From Pedobacter terrae (GTDB lineage Bacteria; Bacteroidota; Bacteroidia; Sphingobacteriales; Sphingobacteriaceae): DNA of 64,000 nucleotides. The position numbers were made by a program, and so were the translations under genes. Shown here in pieces: positions 34,952 to 43,597 of the stretch. The stretch lies in assembly GCF_900100705.1 (NCBI RefSeq), contig NZ_FNCH01000015.1, positions 1-64,000 of the forward strand, in the 5' to 3' direction. The notes beneath the pieces are model-generated. The model did no database searches, was not told the DNA's origin, and worked only from the letters and a program-made list of their open reading frames with translations. Within the stretch, counting starts at the first letter, position 1; each line of letters begins with the position of its first letter.

Positions 34952-36439
34952 ATGCCTAAACCAAAAGCCATAATTATTGGAGCCGGAATTGCGGGAATTG
35001 CATCTGCCATTCGCCTCTCTGTAAAGGGTTATGATGTTGATGTTTTTGAAGCCAACTCAAAACCCGGAGGTAAGCTAGGGGAAATAAAAATGAATGGTTT
35101 CAGGTTCGATGCAGGTCCGAGTCTTTTTACCATGCCGCAATATGTGGATGAACTTTTTAAACTGGCCGGAAAAAATCCTGAAGATTATTTTAAATACACT
35201 AAATTAAAAGAAATTTGCCGTTACTTTTACGAAGATGGCTTACGGTTAAACGCCACTGCTGATCTCGACAAATTTGCCAGGGATATTGAAGAAAAGACCC
35301 ATTCAACCGCAGCAGAAGTACAGCGTTATTTAAAAAAAAGCGATACAATCTATGAGGTTACACATCGCGTTTTTCTAGAAAGGAGTTTACATAAACTTAA
35401 AAGTTACCTGCATTGGGATACTTTAAAATCGATATTACGTTTTGGTCAGATTGATGCTTTCAGAACACAGGCAAAGGCAAACCGATCATTTTTTAAAGAT
35501 GAGCGCACTGCGCAGCTTTTTAACCGTTATGCCACCTATAATGGCTCAGACCCATACCAGGCACCGGCTACATTGAATGTAATTCCGCATTTCGAATATC
35601 ATTTTGGCGCTTTTATCCCAAAAGACGGAATGTATGGTATTGTTAATGCTTTAGTAAAATTAGCTGAAGAACTGGGCATTAGGTTTCATTACAGCCAAAA
35701 AGTTGAAGAAATTTTATATAGCAGTGTGGGCAAACCTAAAATAGAGGGCGTTAAAGTTAACGATAAAACTCACAAGGCAGACATCGTGATCTCTAACCTT
35801 GATATTTGGTTCACCTATAAAAATCTACTTAAAGGTATAACTGAACCTAAAAAATTATTGACCCAGGAGCGAAGCAGTTCTGCATTAATTTTTTACTGGG
35901 GCATGGATAGTAATTACAGTGACTTAGGCTTGCATAACATTTTCTTTGCTGAAGATTATCAAAAAGAATTTAATGCCATCTGGAAAGATAAAACTGTGAG
36001 CAGCGACCCTACCGTTTACATTAATATCAGTGCTAAATACATCAGAGCAGATGCACCGGCAAATGCTGAAAACTGGTTCGTAATGATTAATGTACCCGCC
36101 AATAGTGGCCAAAACTGGGATCATTTGATTAAGGAAGCAAGAGCAAATATTATTAAAAAAATTAGCCGGATTTTAAACCGGAACATTGAAAAGGATATCG
36201 TTTGCGAACAGATTCTTGATCCAAGATCGATAGAAGGCAAAACAGGATCGTATCAGGGCGCGTTATACGGTAATAGTTCCAACAATCAGTTTTCTGCCTT
36301 TTTACGACACGCTAATTTCAGCTCTAAAGTGAAAAATCTATACTTCTGCGGTGGCAGCGTACATCCAGGTGGCGGAATCCCATTGGCATTGTTGTCGGCC
36401 AAGATTATTGATGATGATATTAGTTCAGTGGTTCAATAG
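34952..36439 (+). CDS. CrtI-family carotenoid desaturase, probably CrtD (1-hydroxycarotenoid 3,4-desaturase)
   Basis: FAD-dependent desaturase of 495 residues. The start at ATG 34952 (MPKPKAIIIGAGIAG) is chosen because the longer frame runs antisense through the RhuM gene. The FAD loop is GAGIAGIAS (10-18), FDAGPSLFTMP follows, and the C-terminal CGGSVHPGGGIPLALLSAK is the CrtI-family signature. Within the family, a partner of the CruF-like hydratase suggests CrtD, needed for flexixanthin-type pigments; phytoene desaturase CrtI is the alternative. It has been left about 8 kb from the other carotenoid genes, in opposite orientation. Confidence 0.82.
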   Translation: MPKPKAIIIGAGIAGIASAIRLSVKGYDVDVFEANSKPGGKLGEIKMNGFRFDAGPSLFTMPQYVDELFKLAGKNPEDYFKYTKLKEICRYFYEDGLRLNATADLDKFARDIEEKTHSTAAEVQRYLKKSDTIYEVTHRVFLERSLHKLKSYLHWDTLKSILRFGQIDAFRTQAKANRSFFKDERTAQLFNRYATYNGSDPYQAPATLNVIPHFEYHFGAFIPKDGMYGIVNALVKLAEELGIRFHYSQKVEEILYSSVGKPKIEGVKVNDKTHKADIVISNLDIWFTYKNLLKGITEPKKLLTQERSSSALIFYWGMDSNYSDLGLHNIFFAEDYQKEFNAIWKDKTVSSDPTVYINISAKYIRADAPANAENWFVMINVPANSGQNWDHLIKEARANIIKKISRILNRNIEKDIVCEQILDPRSIEGKTGSYQGALYGNSSNNQFSAFLRHANFSSKVKNLYFCGGSVHPGGGIPLALLSAKIIDDDISSVVQ

Positions 36440-36605
36440 TTCATTAGCCATTGGTTCATTGGTCAATGGTTTAATAGTTCATGGTTGATAGCCTATTAGT
36501 TTAATAGTCATTGCTTAAAGCGATCGTCAGACCTTAATTTTTCTTAACTTCTTAATGGTCAAACTACGGGCAAATCGTTTATGGCTTCGAACCACGGACT
36601 GCAGA
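36440..36605. repeat. Short-word filler (GTTCATTGG/TTAATAGTTCA)
   Basis: Degenerate repeats of TAGTTCAT, ATTGGTTCATTGG and TTTAATAGT fill the gap between convergent genes. No ORF or terminator is clear. Confidence 0.6.
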
Positions 36606-37109
36606 CTAATGACTTCCCTTAATCACTTCCTCCAGCTTCTCCCCATCGAGATCGAATGCATCTACAATTATTTTCGCTTTTGTATAAAAAGGATCGCGCT
36701 CCTGAAGTTTTTCTTTGATGAATACCAATAGTTGTTCATCATCCAAATCTTTAATTAAAGGACGTTTTTGACGGTTATGTAAACGCGATACCAAAGCAGC
36801 AGGTTCCATTTGCAGGTAAACCGTTTCTCCATGTGCATTCATCCATTCCATATTATCGAAAAAACATGGCAATCCGCCTCCGGTAGCCACCACGCAGGTT
36901 TCCGGATAGTCGAAGGTTTTAAGCATTTCACTCTCATAATCCCTGAAACCACTTTCTCCAAATTCTGCAAAATATTCGGCTATACTCTTGCCAGTTTTCG
37001 AAACAATTTCGGCATCCAGGTCAATCACCGGACAATCTAAACGGTGTGCCAGTTGTTTTGCTTTGGTACTTTTGCCGCAGCCCATATAGCCAATAAGGAA
37101 AATTTTCAT
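36606..37109 (-). CDS. aroK: Shikimate kinase
   Basis: P-loop kinase of 167 residues with Walker A GYMGCGKST (7-15), DLDAEI with the shikimate-binding aspartate, GESGFRDYE with the Arg that contacts the substrate, and VATGGGLPCF. It phosphorylates shikimate at O3 in the chorismate pathway. It is the last gene of a leftward group starting at the DUF1599 gene, 19 bp after a DinB-family gene. Confidence 0.95.
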   Translation of the reverse strand: MKIFLIGYMGCGKSTKAKQLAHRLDCPVIDLDAEIVSKTGKSIAEYFAEFGESGFRDYESEMLKTFDYPETCVVATGGGLPCFFDNMEWMNAHGETVYLQMEPAALVSRLHNRQKRPLIKDLDDEQLLVFIKEKLQERDPFYTKAKIIVDAFDLDGEKLEEVIKGSH

Positions 37110-37128
37110 GTGATTTCTTATTGCCGAC

Positions 37129-37575
37129 CTAAAATAATTGGTCGCGTTTTAACATAATGTAATCGGTTACCGGTGGAGTAAAACCTGCTTTTTTTAATAA
37201 AGTTACCACCTGTCCGCGATGATAAGTAGAATGATTAAACAAATGAAATAAAATTTCATCTACACGGTTTTCATATTGATTGCCTCTCGAATTCGAATAT
37301 AAAATCCGTTGATCTAAAGGATGATTATTCAATGCCTCCTTAATCAGTTTAAAATTTTCTAAAGAAAGGCTTTCAAATTTTTCTTTAGGGTGAATATCCC
37401 AAACACCGTATTTTTGTTTTTGTAGTGAAATGCGATATATCCAGATATGCTGTGCATTGAGGACATGGCTAAATAACCGCTCTGCATCAAGTATTTCGAC
37501 CCTTACTTGCTTAAAGATTTCGATAATACGCTGATCTGCAAGCTGAGTATAATTTATCATTTCTTCTTCGCTCAT
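37129..37575 (-). CDS. DinB family protein
   Basis: Four-helix-bundle protein of 148 residues. The metal-site histidines lie in an N-terminal helix (LFSHVLNAQHIW) and the C-terminal HLFNHSTYHRGQV motif. The family includes metal-dependent thiol transferases and many proteins of unknown function. It lies 5 bp after the oppB-like gene stop and presumably is co-transcribed. It is distinct from the DinB protein at 3326-3793. Confidence 0.85.
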   Translation of the reverse strand: MSEEEMINYTQLADQRIIEIFKQVRVEILDAERLFSHVLNAQHIWIYRISLQKQKYGVWDIHPKEKFESLSLENFKLIKEALNNHPLDQRILYSNSRGNQYENRVDEILFHLFNHSTYHRGQVVTLLKKAGFTPPVTDYIMLKRDQLF

Positions 37576-37580
37576 CGTAC

Positions 37581-38636
37581 TTAATTTAATTTAACCCTTG
37601 GATCAACATAGGCATATAAAATGTCGACAAGAATATTAATGACCACAAAAACAAAGGCAATAAAAAGAATAGAACCCATGACCACTGGAAAATCAGACAT
37701 CTCTAAAGCAGTTACCGTTGTTCTTCCTAAGCCATTATAGCCAAAAATATATTCTACAAAAAAAGATCCGGCCAATAAAGAGGCAAACCATCCTGAAATA
37801 GCTGTAATTACAGGATTCATGGCATTTTTTAAGGCATGTTTATAAATAATCGTATTTCTGCTCAAACCTTTTGCCTTTGCTGTCCTGATGTAGTCCTGGG
37901 CTAAAACATCCAGCATGGCGCTACGGGTTAATTGTACAATAATGGCCAATGGCCTTAAACCCAGCGTAATCATTGGCAACCATAAATTTCTTAAAGTTAA
38001 CACCTCTCCATTGAAAGGATCGTAAGAATATAAACTACCACTCATCTTTAAACCTGTATAATTACTTAGTACAAAGCCAAATAGCCAGGCAATGATAATC
38101 CCCGCGAAAAAAGAAGGTGCTGATATTCCCAAGATAGCAAATGCATTGGCTGATTTATCAATCCACGAATCTTTATAAACGGCAGACAACACCCCTAAAA
38201 ACACACCGATTATGGTGGCAAAAATCATTGCAGTTAAAGCCAGGATAAAAGTATTGGGTACCGTTTCTGAAAGAATCGCAGTAACGTCGCGTTTGGTTTG
38301 GTAAGAACTGCGCAGATATGGCCATTTTAGCGCCAGTACTTTTTGATCGAAAGCCATTAGTTTGACGTAATGGTATTTTTGCTGACTGGTACTGTCATTA
38401 TTCAGCATACTGAGAGGTGATAAATCGTTTAGATATAAAATAAACTGAACCGGCTTGGATCGGTCTAAACCAAATTCTTTACGAACAGCCTCAAGTGATT
38501 GTACATCCGCCCGCTGCCCCATTGTCATCCTTGCAGGATCGCCGGGCAAAATATTAAACAGCACAAAAACAACCAATATTACACCGCCCATTACAAGCAG
38601 TCCATACATTAGTTTTTTTAGTGCATACCCGATCAT
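37581..38636 (-). CDS. DppB/OppB-type ABC transporter permease
   Basis: Protein of 351 residues. The start at ATG 38636 (MIGYALKKLMYGLL) is preferred because it lies 1 bp past the upstream stop and opens the first membrane helix. Six membrane helices are expected, with INILPGDPA after the first (FNILPGDPARM), a periplasmic loop with QFILYLNDL, and the cytoplasmic EAA-type loop LDVLAQDYIRTAKAKGLS. This is the peptide/nickel transporter permease family. The usual second permease and ATPase genes are absent here, so partners must be elsewhere. Confidence 0.88.
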   Translation of the reverse strand: MIGYALKKLMYGLLVMGGVILVVFVLFNILPGDPARMTMGQRADVQSLEAVRKEFGLDRSKPVQFILYLNDLSPLSMLNNDSTSQQKYHYVKLMAFDQKVLALKWPYLRSSYQTKRDVTAILSETVPNTFILALTAMIFATIIGVFLGVLSAVYKDSWIDKSANAFAILGISAPSFFAGIIIAWLFGFVLSNYTGLKMSGSLYSYDPFNGEVLTLRNLWLPMITLGLRPLAIIVQLTRSAMLDVLAQDYIRTAKAKGLSRNTIIYKHALKNAMNPVITAISGWFASLLAGSFFVEYIFGYNGLGRTTVTALEMSDFPVVMGSILFIAFVFVVINILVDILYAYVDPRVKLN

Positions 38637-38637
38637 G

Positions 38638-39789
38638 TTATTTATCGAAATATTTTCTGCTGAGTTGATCGAAAGTGGGTACATTATGGTAATGCCATTT
38701 ATTAATCACCACGCCATTCTTCATTAGCAAAACACCAGGATTTGCCCTTACCATACTTTTTAAAGGCACTGCATCTGCAAAAAACACTTCCGAAAACAGG
38801 TTGTTTTTTTTAATAAAAGCCTGCGCATCCTGTGCCGAATTAGAAGTAAGCAATACCGTACGGATATTAAACTGTTGTGTGGCATTTAAGGCTAGTGCAT
38901 TTAATTTACCAATAGCAGCTTCATTGGTGGCATGCAGATCGTAAGCCACAAAAATTAAATTATAGTATGGGTTTTCGATCAGTTCCTTTGTATAATCGGT
39001 TCCGGAAGCATCAGTAATATTCAAATCTTTGATTTTAGGCTCAAACCCTTTTTTAACCAGCCTTTTTGCCGGTTCGCCGATAATTTCCCAATTGTTATCT
39101 TTCCATATCTCCGTTTTAAGATAGGCTTTATCGCTCATGTCTTTTTCCGCTTTGGTTTTCTTGTTCATGAGGTGATACATGATCTCAAATTCATCGGGTT
39201 TTTCTCCCGGAGGAATCACCATTAACGACGGGATATGTGCGCCAACTTTATAGGGCAGAAAATCAATAATGGGCAAAACATTGTAAGTATATAACCCAAA
39301 ACCCAAGGATATAACCGTTACTGCAATGGCAATATTTCTTTGTGTAGCTTCTTTTTTAAATAATGGCTGAATGAGGTTTTTGTTTAAGAAAACCACAATG
39401 ATCAGCGCCAAAAGAATCAGATCTTTGGTAAACGACTGCCACGGTGTAAGCGGGATAGCATCACCGAAACAACCACAACTGGTTACTACTTTAAATGCAG
39501 CAGATATAAAGGTGAGCAGGGTAAAAAAGATAATGAGCAGCAACAGTCCCCAGGCTACTTTTTTGCTCCAAAAACCCAATAACAATAAGGCACCGAGAAT
39601 AATTTCTAAAGTACAAAGCAAAATGGCAATGCCGGTGGCCATTCCACTCAGGAAATTCATGTGAAAAACTTCAAAATATTCCTGTAGTTTATAGCCAAAG
39701 CCAAGCGGATCGTTTGCTTTGATTAATCCTGAAAATATGAATAATGCCCCGACAAAAATTCTGGAGAATCTTAAAAGTATATTTCGCAT
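38638..39789 (-). CDS. DoxX-like membrane protein, BT_3928 family
   Basis: Protein of 383 residues with a four-helix DoxX/MauE-like module (about 1-135) containing the VTSCGCFGDAIPLTPWQSF segment, another helix near 150-170, and a C-terminal thioredoxin-like domain (about 235-383; FVAYDLHATNE, FIKKNNLFSEVFFADA, NPGVLLMKNG). No CxxC is present in the thioredoxin-like part. The architecture suggests an envelope redox or quinone-linked role; the function has not been shown. It is next to the DUF1599 gene, an association I recall from Bacteroides genomes. Confidence 0.85.
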   Translation of the reverse strand: MRNILLRFSRIFVGALFIFSGLIKANDPLGFGYKLQEYFEVFHMNFLSGMATGIAILLCTLEIILGALLLLGFWSKKVAWGLLLLIIFFTLLTFISAAFKVVTSCGCFGDAIPLTPWQSFTKDLILLALIIVVFLNKNLIQPLFKKEATQRNIAIAVTVISLGFGLYTYNVLPIIDFLPYKVGAHIPSLMVIPPGEKPDEFEIMYHLMNKKTKAEKDMSDKAYLKTEIWKDNNWEIIGEPAKRLVKKGFEPKIKDLNITDASGTDYTKELIENPYYNLIFVAYDLHATNEAAIGKLNALALNATQQFNIRTVLLTSNSAQDAQAFIKKNNLFSEVFFADAVPLKSMVRANPGVLLMKNGVVINKWHYHNVPTFDQLSRKYFDK

Positions 39790-39809
39790 CTATGTATCTA
39801 TTTTACCAT

Positions 39810-40361
39810 TTATTTAACACCGAGTTTGATCAGCGCAAAAACCGAATAGTTCAACATATCCTGATAATTAGCATTAACACCTTCCGAAGCCAGCGTTTGC
39901 CCTTCGTTATCTTCTATCTGTTTAACCCTAAAAATTTTCATCAGAATCAGGTCGGTTAATGAGCTAATACGCATATCGCGCCAGGCCTCTCCATAATCGT
40001 GGTTTTTAGCAAACATCAAATCTTTGGTTTCCGTTACCTTATCGTCAAACCTTTTTTCTACCTCTTCAAAAGGCATTTCATTCGGGTCGCTTTCTGTCAA
40101 TTCGAGTTGCATCATGGCAATCACGCAATAGTTTACAATGCCGATGTATTCAGATATCACACCCTCTCCCACCTTACTTACTTTTTTTTCTTCCAGGGTA
40201 CGGATGCGTTGTGCTTTGATAAAAATCTGATCAGTTATCGAACTTGGTCTCAAAATTCGCCATGCGGTGCCATAATCTTTAGTTTTTTTTAAAAATAATG
40301 ATCTGCAAACTGCAATCACTTCATCAAATTCTGTAGAGGTATTTGTTTGTGCCAAAGCCAA
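39810..40361 (-). CDS. DUF1599 protein with internal duplication
   Basis: Protein of 183 residues made of two similar halves: KTKDYGTAWRILRPSSITDQI in the first and KNHDYGEAWRDMRISSLTDLI in the second, each followed by helices and a NY(C/S)V-A segment. This is DUF1599 (nucleotide-modification-associated domain 1), seen in Bacteroidota housekeeping loci as well as in phages. The role is unknown. It is first in the leftward operon, divergent from folP with 93 bp between starts. Confidence 0.87.
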   Translation of the reverse strand: MALAQTNTSTEFDEVIAVCRSLFLKKTKDYGTAWRILRPSSITDQIFIKAQRIRTLEEKKVSKVGEGVISEYIGIVNYCVIAMMQLELTESDPNEMPFEEVEKRFDDKVTETKDLMFAKNHDYGEAWRDMRISSLTDLILMKIFRVKQIEDNEGQTLASEGVNANYQDMLNYSVFALIKLGVK

Positions 40362-40381
40362 TAATTATTTAGTTTTTAGTG

Positions 40382-40389
40382 TATTTTTG
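40382..40389 (+). promoter_or_regulatory. TATTTTTG -7 box upstream of folP
   Basis: Perfect TAnnTTTG match 65 bp before the folP start in the divergent intergenic region. No matching TTG box lies at 19 bp. Confidence 0.4.
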
Positions 40390-40454
40390 TGCTGAAAAAA
40401 CAAAAGCTAAAGATACATTTTTAAAGCGAAACCCAAATCCCGAAAGGGTTTATT

Positions 40455-41306
40455 ATGGCAGAAAAAAACTTTTTTGAGCCCAAACAAAGCTTAAATATAA
40501 AAGGCAGACTTATCGATTTAAGCACGCCAAAAGTGATGGGAATCTTAAATATCACCCCCGATTCTTTTTATAGCAACAGCCGTACAAAAACGATAGATGA
40601 AGCCTTGACCAAAGCCGCGCAGTTTTTAAATGATGGGGCTACATTTATTGATATTGGCGGTTATTCATCGAGACCAGGCGCAAAGGACATCTCAATCAAT
40701 GAAGAAATAGACCGTGTGGTGCCTGTGGTGGAAAGTATGGTAAAAACATTTCCGGAAGCGATTATTTCCATTGATACTTTTAGAGCAAAGGTTGCCCGGG
40801 AAACCATTGCAGCTGGTGCACATATCATTAACGACATTGCCGCCGGCGATATGGATGAGCAGATGTTCGGGACAGTAGCTAAGCTACAAGTACCTTACAT
40901 GATGATGCACATGCAGGGTACCCCTCAAAATATGCATCAAAATCCGGTTTATAATAATGTATTGCTGGAAGTAATCGATTATCTGGCGAAAAAAGTTGCG
41001 GCACTTAGAGCTCTGCACATCCATGATGTAATCATAGATCCTGGTTTTGGCTTCGGAAAAACGACCGAACATAATTACGAGTTGCTCAGGCAAATGGAGT
41101 CTTTTAAAATTTTCAAATTGCCCATTTTAGTGGGCTTTTCACGTAAAGGAATGATTTATAAAACACTTCGAACTTCAGCAGCAGAGGCCTTGAACGGAAC
41201 TTCCGTACTTAATACCATTGCACTACAAAAAGGTGCAGGCATTTTAAGGGTACATGATGTTAAGGAAGCGGTGGAGTGTGTGCGGTTGGTAGAGAAGTTG
41301 GGCTAG
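40455..41306 (+). CDS. folP: Dihydropteroate synthase
   Basis: TIM-barrel enzyme of 283 residues with KVMGILNITPDSF (pterin loop), DIGGYSSRPGA, the HIINDIAAG strand, DPGFGFGKT and GFSRKGMI. It condenses hydroxymethyl-dihydropterin pyrophosphate with p-aminobenzoate in folate synthesis, and is the sulfonamide target. It lies upstream of cdaA in the same direction, a pairing common in Bacteroidota, here separated by a repeat-filled gap of 236 bp. Confidence 0.95.
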   Translation: MAEKNFFEPKQSLNIKGRLIDLSTPKVMGILNITPDSFYSNSRTKTIDEALTKAAQFLNDGATFIDIGGYSSRPGAKDISINEEIDRVVPVVESMVKTFPEAIISIDTFRAKVARETIAAGAHIINDIAAGDMDEQMFGTVAKLQVPYMMMHMQGTPQNMHQNPVYNNVLLEVIDYLAKKVAALRALHIHDVIIDPGFGFGKTTEHNYELLRQMESFKIFKLPILVGFSRKGMIYKTLRTSAAEALNGTSVLNTIALQKGAGILRVHDVKEAVECVRLVEKLG

Positions 41307-41350
41307 GATGCCCCTATCTGAACGTATTACCATTGATAAATATTTGTTAT

Positions 41351-41459
41351 AGCATCCTGAATAAATTCAGGATAACGGCTCTTCTTAGATTCGTCCTGCT
41401 GAACTTGTTTCAGCATCTATTTTCCCGACAAAGACCCTGAAATAAATTCAGGGTGACGG
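41351..41459. repeat. Palindromic CCTGAAT/ATTCAGG repeat cluster
   Basis: Contains CATCCTGAATAAATTCAGGA, CCTGCTGAACTTGTTTCAGC and CCCTGAAATAAATTCAGGGT within 110 bp, related to 49395-49456 and 15106-15132. It lies between folP and cdaA. Confidence 0.75.
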
Positions 41460-41506
41460 TCTTTCTTTAACAATCAACTTAAAAAAAACTAACATTGAAC
41501 CTAATA

Positions 41507-41537
41507 TTGTAAACTGGAATCCGTTTTGCTATCTTGC
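41507..41537 (+). promoter_or_regulatory. Candidate cdaA promoter
   Basis: TTG (41507-41509), a 20 bp spacer and TATCTTGC (41530-41537), a near match to TAnnTTTG. It sits 5 bp before the ATG at 41543 and after the repeat cluster. Confidence 0.4.
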
Positions 41538-41542
41538 CACTA

Positions 41543-42334
41543 ATGAAAGGTTTTGATTTTGACTTCCTTAAAGTATCGCCAACTGATATCGTTGATATTA
41601 TTTTGGTGGCCTTATTAATTTACTACGTTTACACACTAATCCGCAATACACTAGCCGTTAACCTGCTTGTTGGGATGTTTATTATCACCGTTTTTTACTG
41701 GATAGTAAAGGCCTTACATATGGAATTGTTGACCGCCATCATAGAAAAGTTTATGAGCGTGGGGATTATTGCATTGATCGTAATTTTCCATCCGGAGATC
41801 AGGCGCTTTCTATTACTGATCGGGAAAAATGCCTTTTTGCAAAAGAATAAAGCCTGGTGGGGTTATTTATTTGGCCGGAAGGAAATTGAAAGGAATAATT
41901 TAACCCGTATAAAACCGATCATAGATGCTTGTAAAAGCATGAAAAAAACGCGGACAGGCGCATTAATTGTATTCGTTAAATTTTACGACGAACAGTTTTT
42001 TGCCAATAGCTGCGAACTTGTTGACGCCAAAATATCTAAACGTTTGCTAGAAAGTATCTTTCAGAAAAACAGTCCGCTGCATGATGGCGCTGTGGTTATT
42101 TCTGAAAACAAGATTAAAAGTGCCAGCTGTATTTTGCCTTTAACAGATAATGACCAGTTACCTTCGCAATTTGGTTTAAGGCACCGTGCAGGTATCGGTG
42201 TTTCAGAAACGACTGACGCTGTTGCCGTAATTATATCGGAAGAGACTGGAGAAATATCTTATGCTAAACAAGGCCGTGTACGAATGAATGTTTCTTTCGG
42301 CGAACTGGAGAAATTATTGAATAAAGATTTTTAA
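41543..42334 (+). CDS. cdaA: Diadenylate cyclase CdaA
   Basis: Protein of 263 residues. The start at ATG 41543 (MKGFDFDF) is chosen over an in-frame TTG at 41534. Three N-terminal membrane helices (about 18-82) precede the DAC domain. The two catalytic motifs are complete: LHDGAVVI (DGA at 181-183) and LRHRAGIG (RHR at 213-215). It makes cyclic di-AMP from two ATP, a messenger for osmotic and potassium control. No c-di-AMP phosphodiesterase gene lies nearby. Confidence 0.95.
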   Translation: MKGFDFDFLKVSPTDIVDIILVALLIYYVYTLIRNTLAVNLLVGMFIITVFYWIVKALHMELLTAIIEKFMSVGIIALIVIFHPEIRRFLLLIGKNAFLQKNKAWWGYLFGRKEIERNNLTRIKPIIDACKSMKKTRTGALIVFVKFYDEQFFANSCELVDAKISKRLLESIFQKNSPLHDGAVVISENKIKSASCILPLTDNDQLPSQFGLRHRAGIGVSETTDAVAVIISEETGEISYAKQGRVRMNVSFGELEKLLNKDF

Positions 42335-42403
42335 TGTACAGATTAAAAAACTAGAATAATCTGTTATCACACCATTATTATTGACAGGCCTCAATAAAAG
42401 CTC

Positions 42404-42484
42404 CGTCATCTGAAATCGCTGTGGAATGTAGAGACCAGCCAAGATAGATCTCTCGGCTACGTTGCACTCCGCTCGAGATGACGG
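42404..42484. repeat. CGTCAT...CTCGAGATGACG dispersed repeat
   Basis: Starts CGTCATC and ends CTCCGCTCGAGATGACG, with AGATAGATCTCTCGGCTACG inside, parallel to the element at 53641-53744. It lies between cdaA and the convergent bacilliredoxin gene. Confidence 0.75.
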
Positions 42485-42489
42485 AATCC

Positions 42490-42526
42490 AACAAAACAAA
42501 AAGGCGAATGTTTCCATTCACCTTTA
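42490..42526 (-). terminator. Terminator of the bacilliredoxin gene
   Basis: On the minus strand AAAGGTGAATG and CATTCGCCTTT form an 11-bp stem with one mismatch, followed by TTGTTTTGTT. Confidence 0.65.
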
Positions 42527-42580
42527 AATATCATTTTAAGATCACCAATCGGTGTATCCCTAAATCTTTGCAATTATTTA

Positions 42581-42991
42581 CTAGCAGTACTGTTCAAAAG
42601 CACCAATCAGGTTATCAGCAATCATTTGTGCTGGCCTGCCTTCAATCTGGTGACGCTCAATCATATGTACCAATTTGCCATCTTTAAATAAAGCCATGGC
42701 TGGAGAAGATGGAGGAAAAGGCATCATATAATTTCTAGCCTGATCTACTGCCTCTTTTTCCATACCTGCAAAAACAGTAACCAGTTTATCAGGGTGTTTT
42801 TCGTGTGCTGCCGCTGCGCGGGCTGCCGGACGTGCATTTGCTGCCGCACATCCACAAACTGAATTTACAACAACCAGCACCGTTCCCTCACCTTTAATTG
42901 CCTGATCTACGTCTGCTGCATTTTTTAACTCTTGAAAACCAACGTTAGTTAATTCCTTACGCATTGGTTCTACTAAATATTCTGGATACAT
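42581..42991 (-). CDS. BrxA/BrxB-type bacilliredoxin (YphP/YqiW family)
   Basis: Protein of 136 residues of the thioredoxin-like DUF1094 family with the diagnostic CGC active site (C46 and C48 in NSVCGCAAANARP) and a typical MPFPPSSPA segment. In Bacillus these proteins remove bacillithiol from oxidised protein thiols. Whether this organism makes bacillithiol is not visible in the window. A TATTTTTG box lies about 33 bp upstream of the start on the minus strand (43025-43032). Confidence 0.92.
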   Translation of the reverse strand: MYPEYLVEPMRKELTNVGFQELKNAADVDQAIKGEGTVLVVVNSVCGCAAANARPAARAAAAHEKHPDKLVTVFAGMEKEAVDQARNYMMPFPPSSPAMALFKDGKLVHMIERHQIEGRPAQMIADNLIGAFEQYC

Positions 42992-43024
42992 TATCTTTAT
43001 TTTTTATTTACAATATCAATAGTA

Positions 43025-43032
43025 CAAAAATA
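43025..43032 (-). promoter_or_regulatory. TATTTTTG -7 box for the bacilliredoxin gene
   Basis: Perfect TAnnTTTG match on the minus strand, 33 bp from the ATG at 42991. Confidence 0.45.
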
Positions 43033-43088
43033 AGAAAATCGAATGGCATGCACCATCCGATTTATATTTTTAAGGTAAAATTAACAAC

Positions 43089-43589
43089 CTATTTCATTCC
43101 TTTGATAAAATTATCAAACATATGAGGATTGGAGATGGCTCCAACTATAATTAATATAAACATCACGATAAATAGTGCGCTTAAAATAGTCGCGATCATT
43201 CCACAGATTTTGCCTGCTTTTGCATTTTTATAGGATGACTCGGTGTATAACCCCGGATTAAGCTGATATTTTTTCATATCACCAGCACCTAAAATCCAGG
43301 CAATTACACCAAATATCAATCCAAATATGCCATAAAAACAACAAGCTGGAATTGCTAAAATGCCCAATACAAGAGCGGCCGTGGCGTTTGGCAAATTCTG
43401 CTGACCAAAACCTCCCCCTCCTCCAAACTGGCCAAACGGTGGCGGTTGCTGAAAAGGTGGCGGCTGCTGGAATGGCGGTGGAGTTGCAGGCCCCTGATTA
43501 AGCGGCTGAAAAGGTGCGGGTTCTGGCTGTTGACCTTTAGAAAGATCAATAGGTTTATTTTCCTGAGGGTTTTCCTGTTCTTCTGACAT
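43089..43589 (-). CDS. CCC-motif type small membrane protein
   Basis: Protein of 166 residues. The first 65 residues are disordered and Pro/Gln/Gly-rich with a tandem PPPFQQ repeat; two membrane helices follow, the first with PACCFYGIFGLIFGVIAWILG and the second near 130-152. The layout matches Bacteroidota CCC-motif membrane proteins of unknown function. It is adjacent to a DUF2752 gene, another family of small membrane proteins often found beside it. Confidence 0.82.
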   Translation of the reverse strand: MSEEQENPQENKPIDLSKGQQPEPAPFQPLNQGPATPPPFQQPPPFQQPPPFGQFGGGGGFGQQNLPNATAALVLGILAIPACCFYGIFGLIFGVIAWILGAGDMKKYQLNPGLYTESSYKNAKAGKICGMIATILSALFIVMFILIIVGAISNPHMFDNFIKGMK

Positions 43590-43597
43590 AGCTATAT

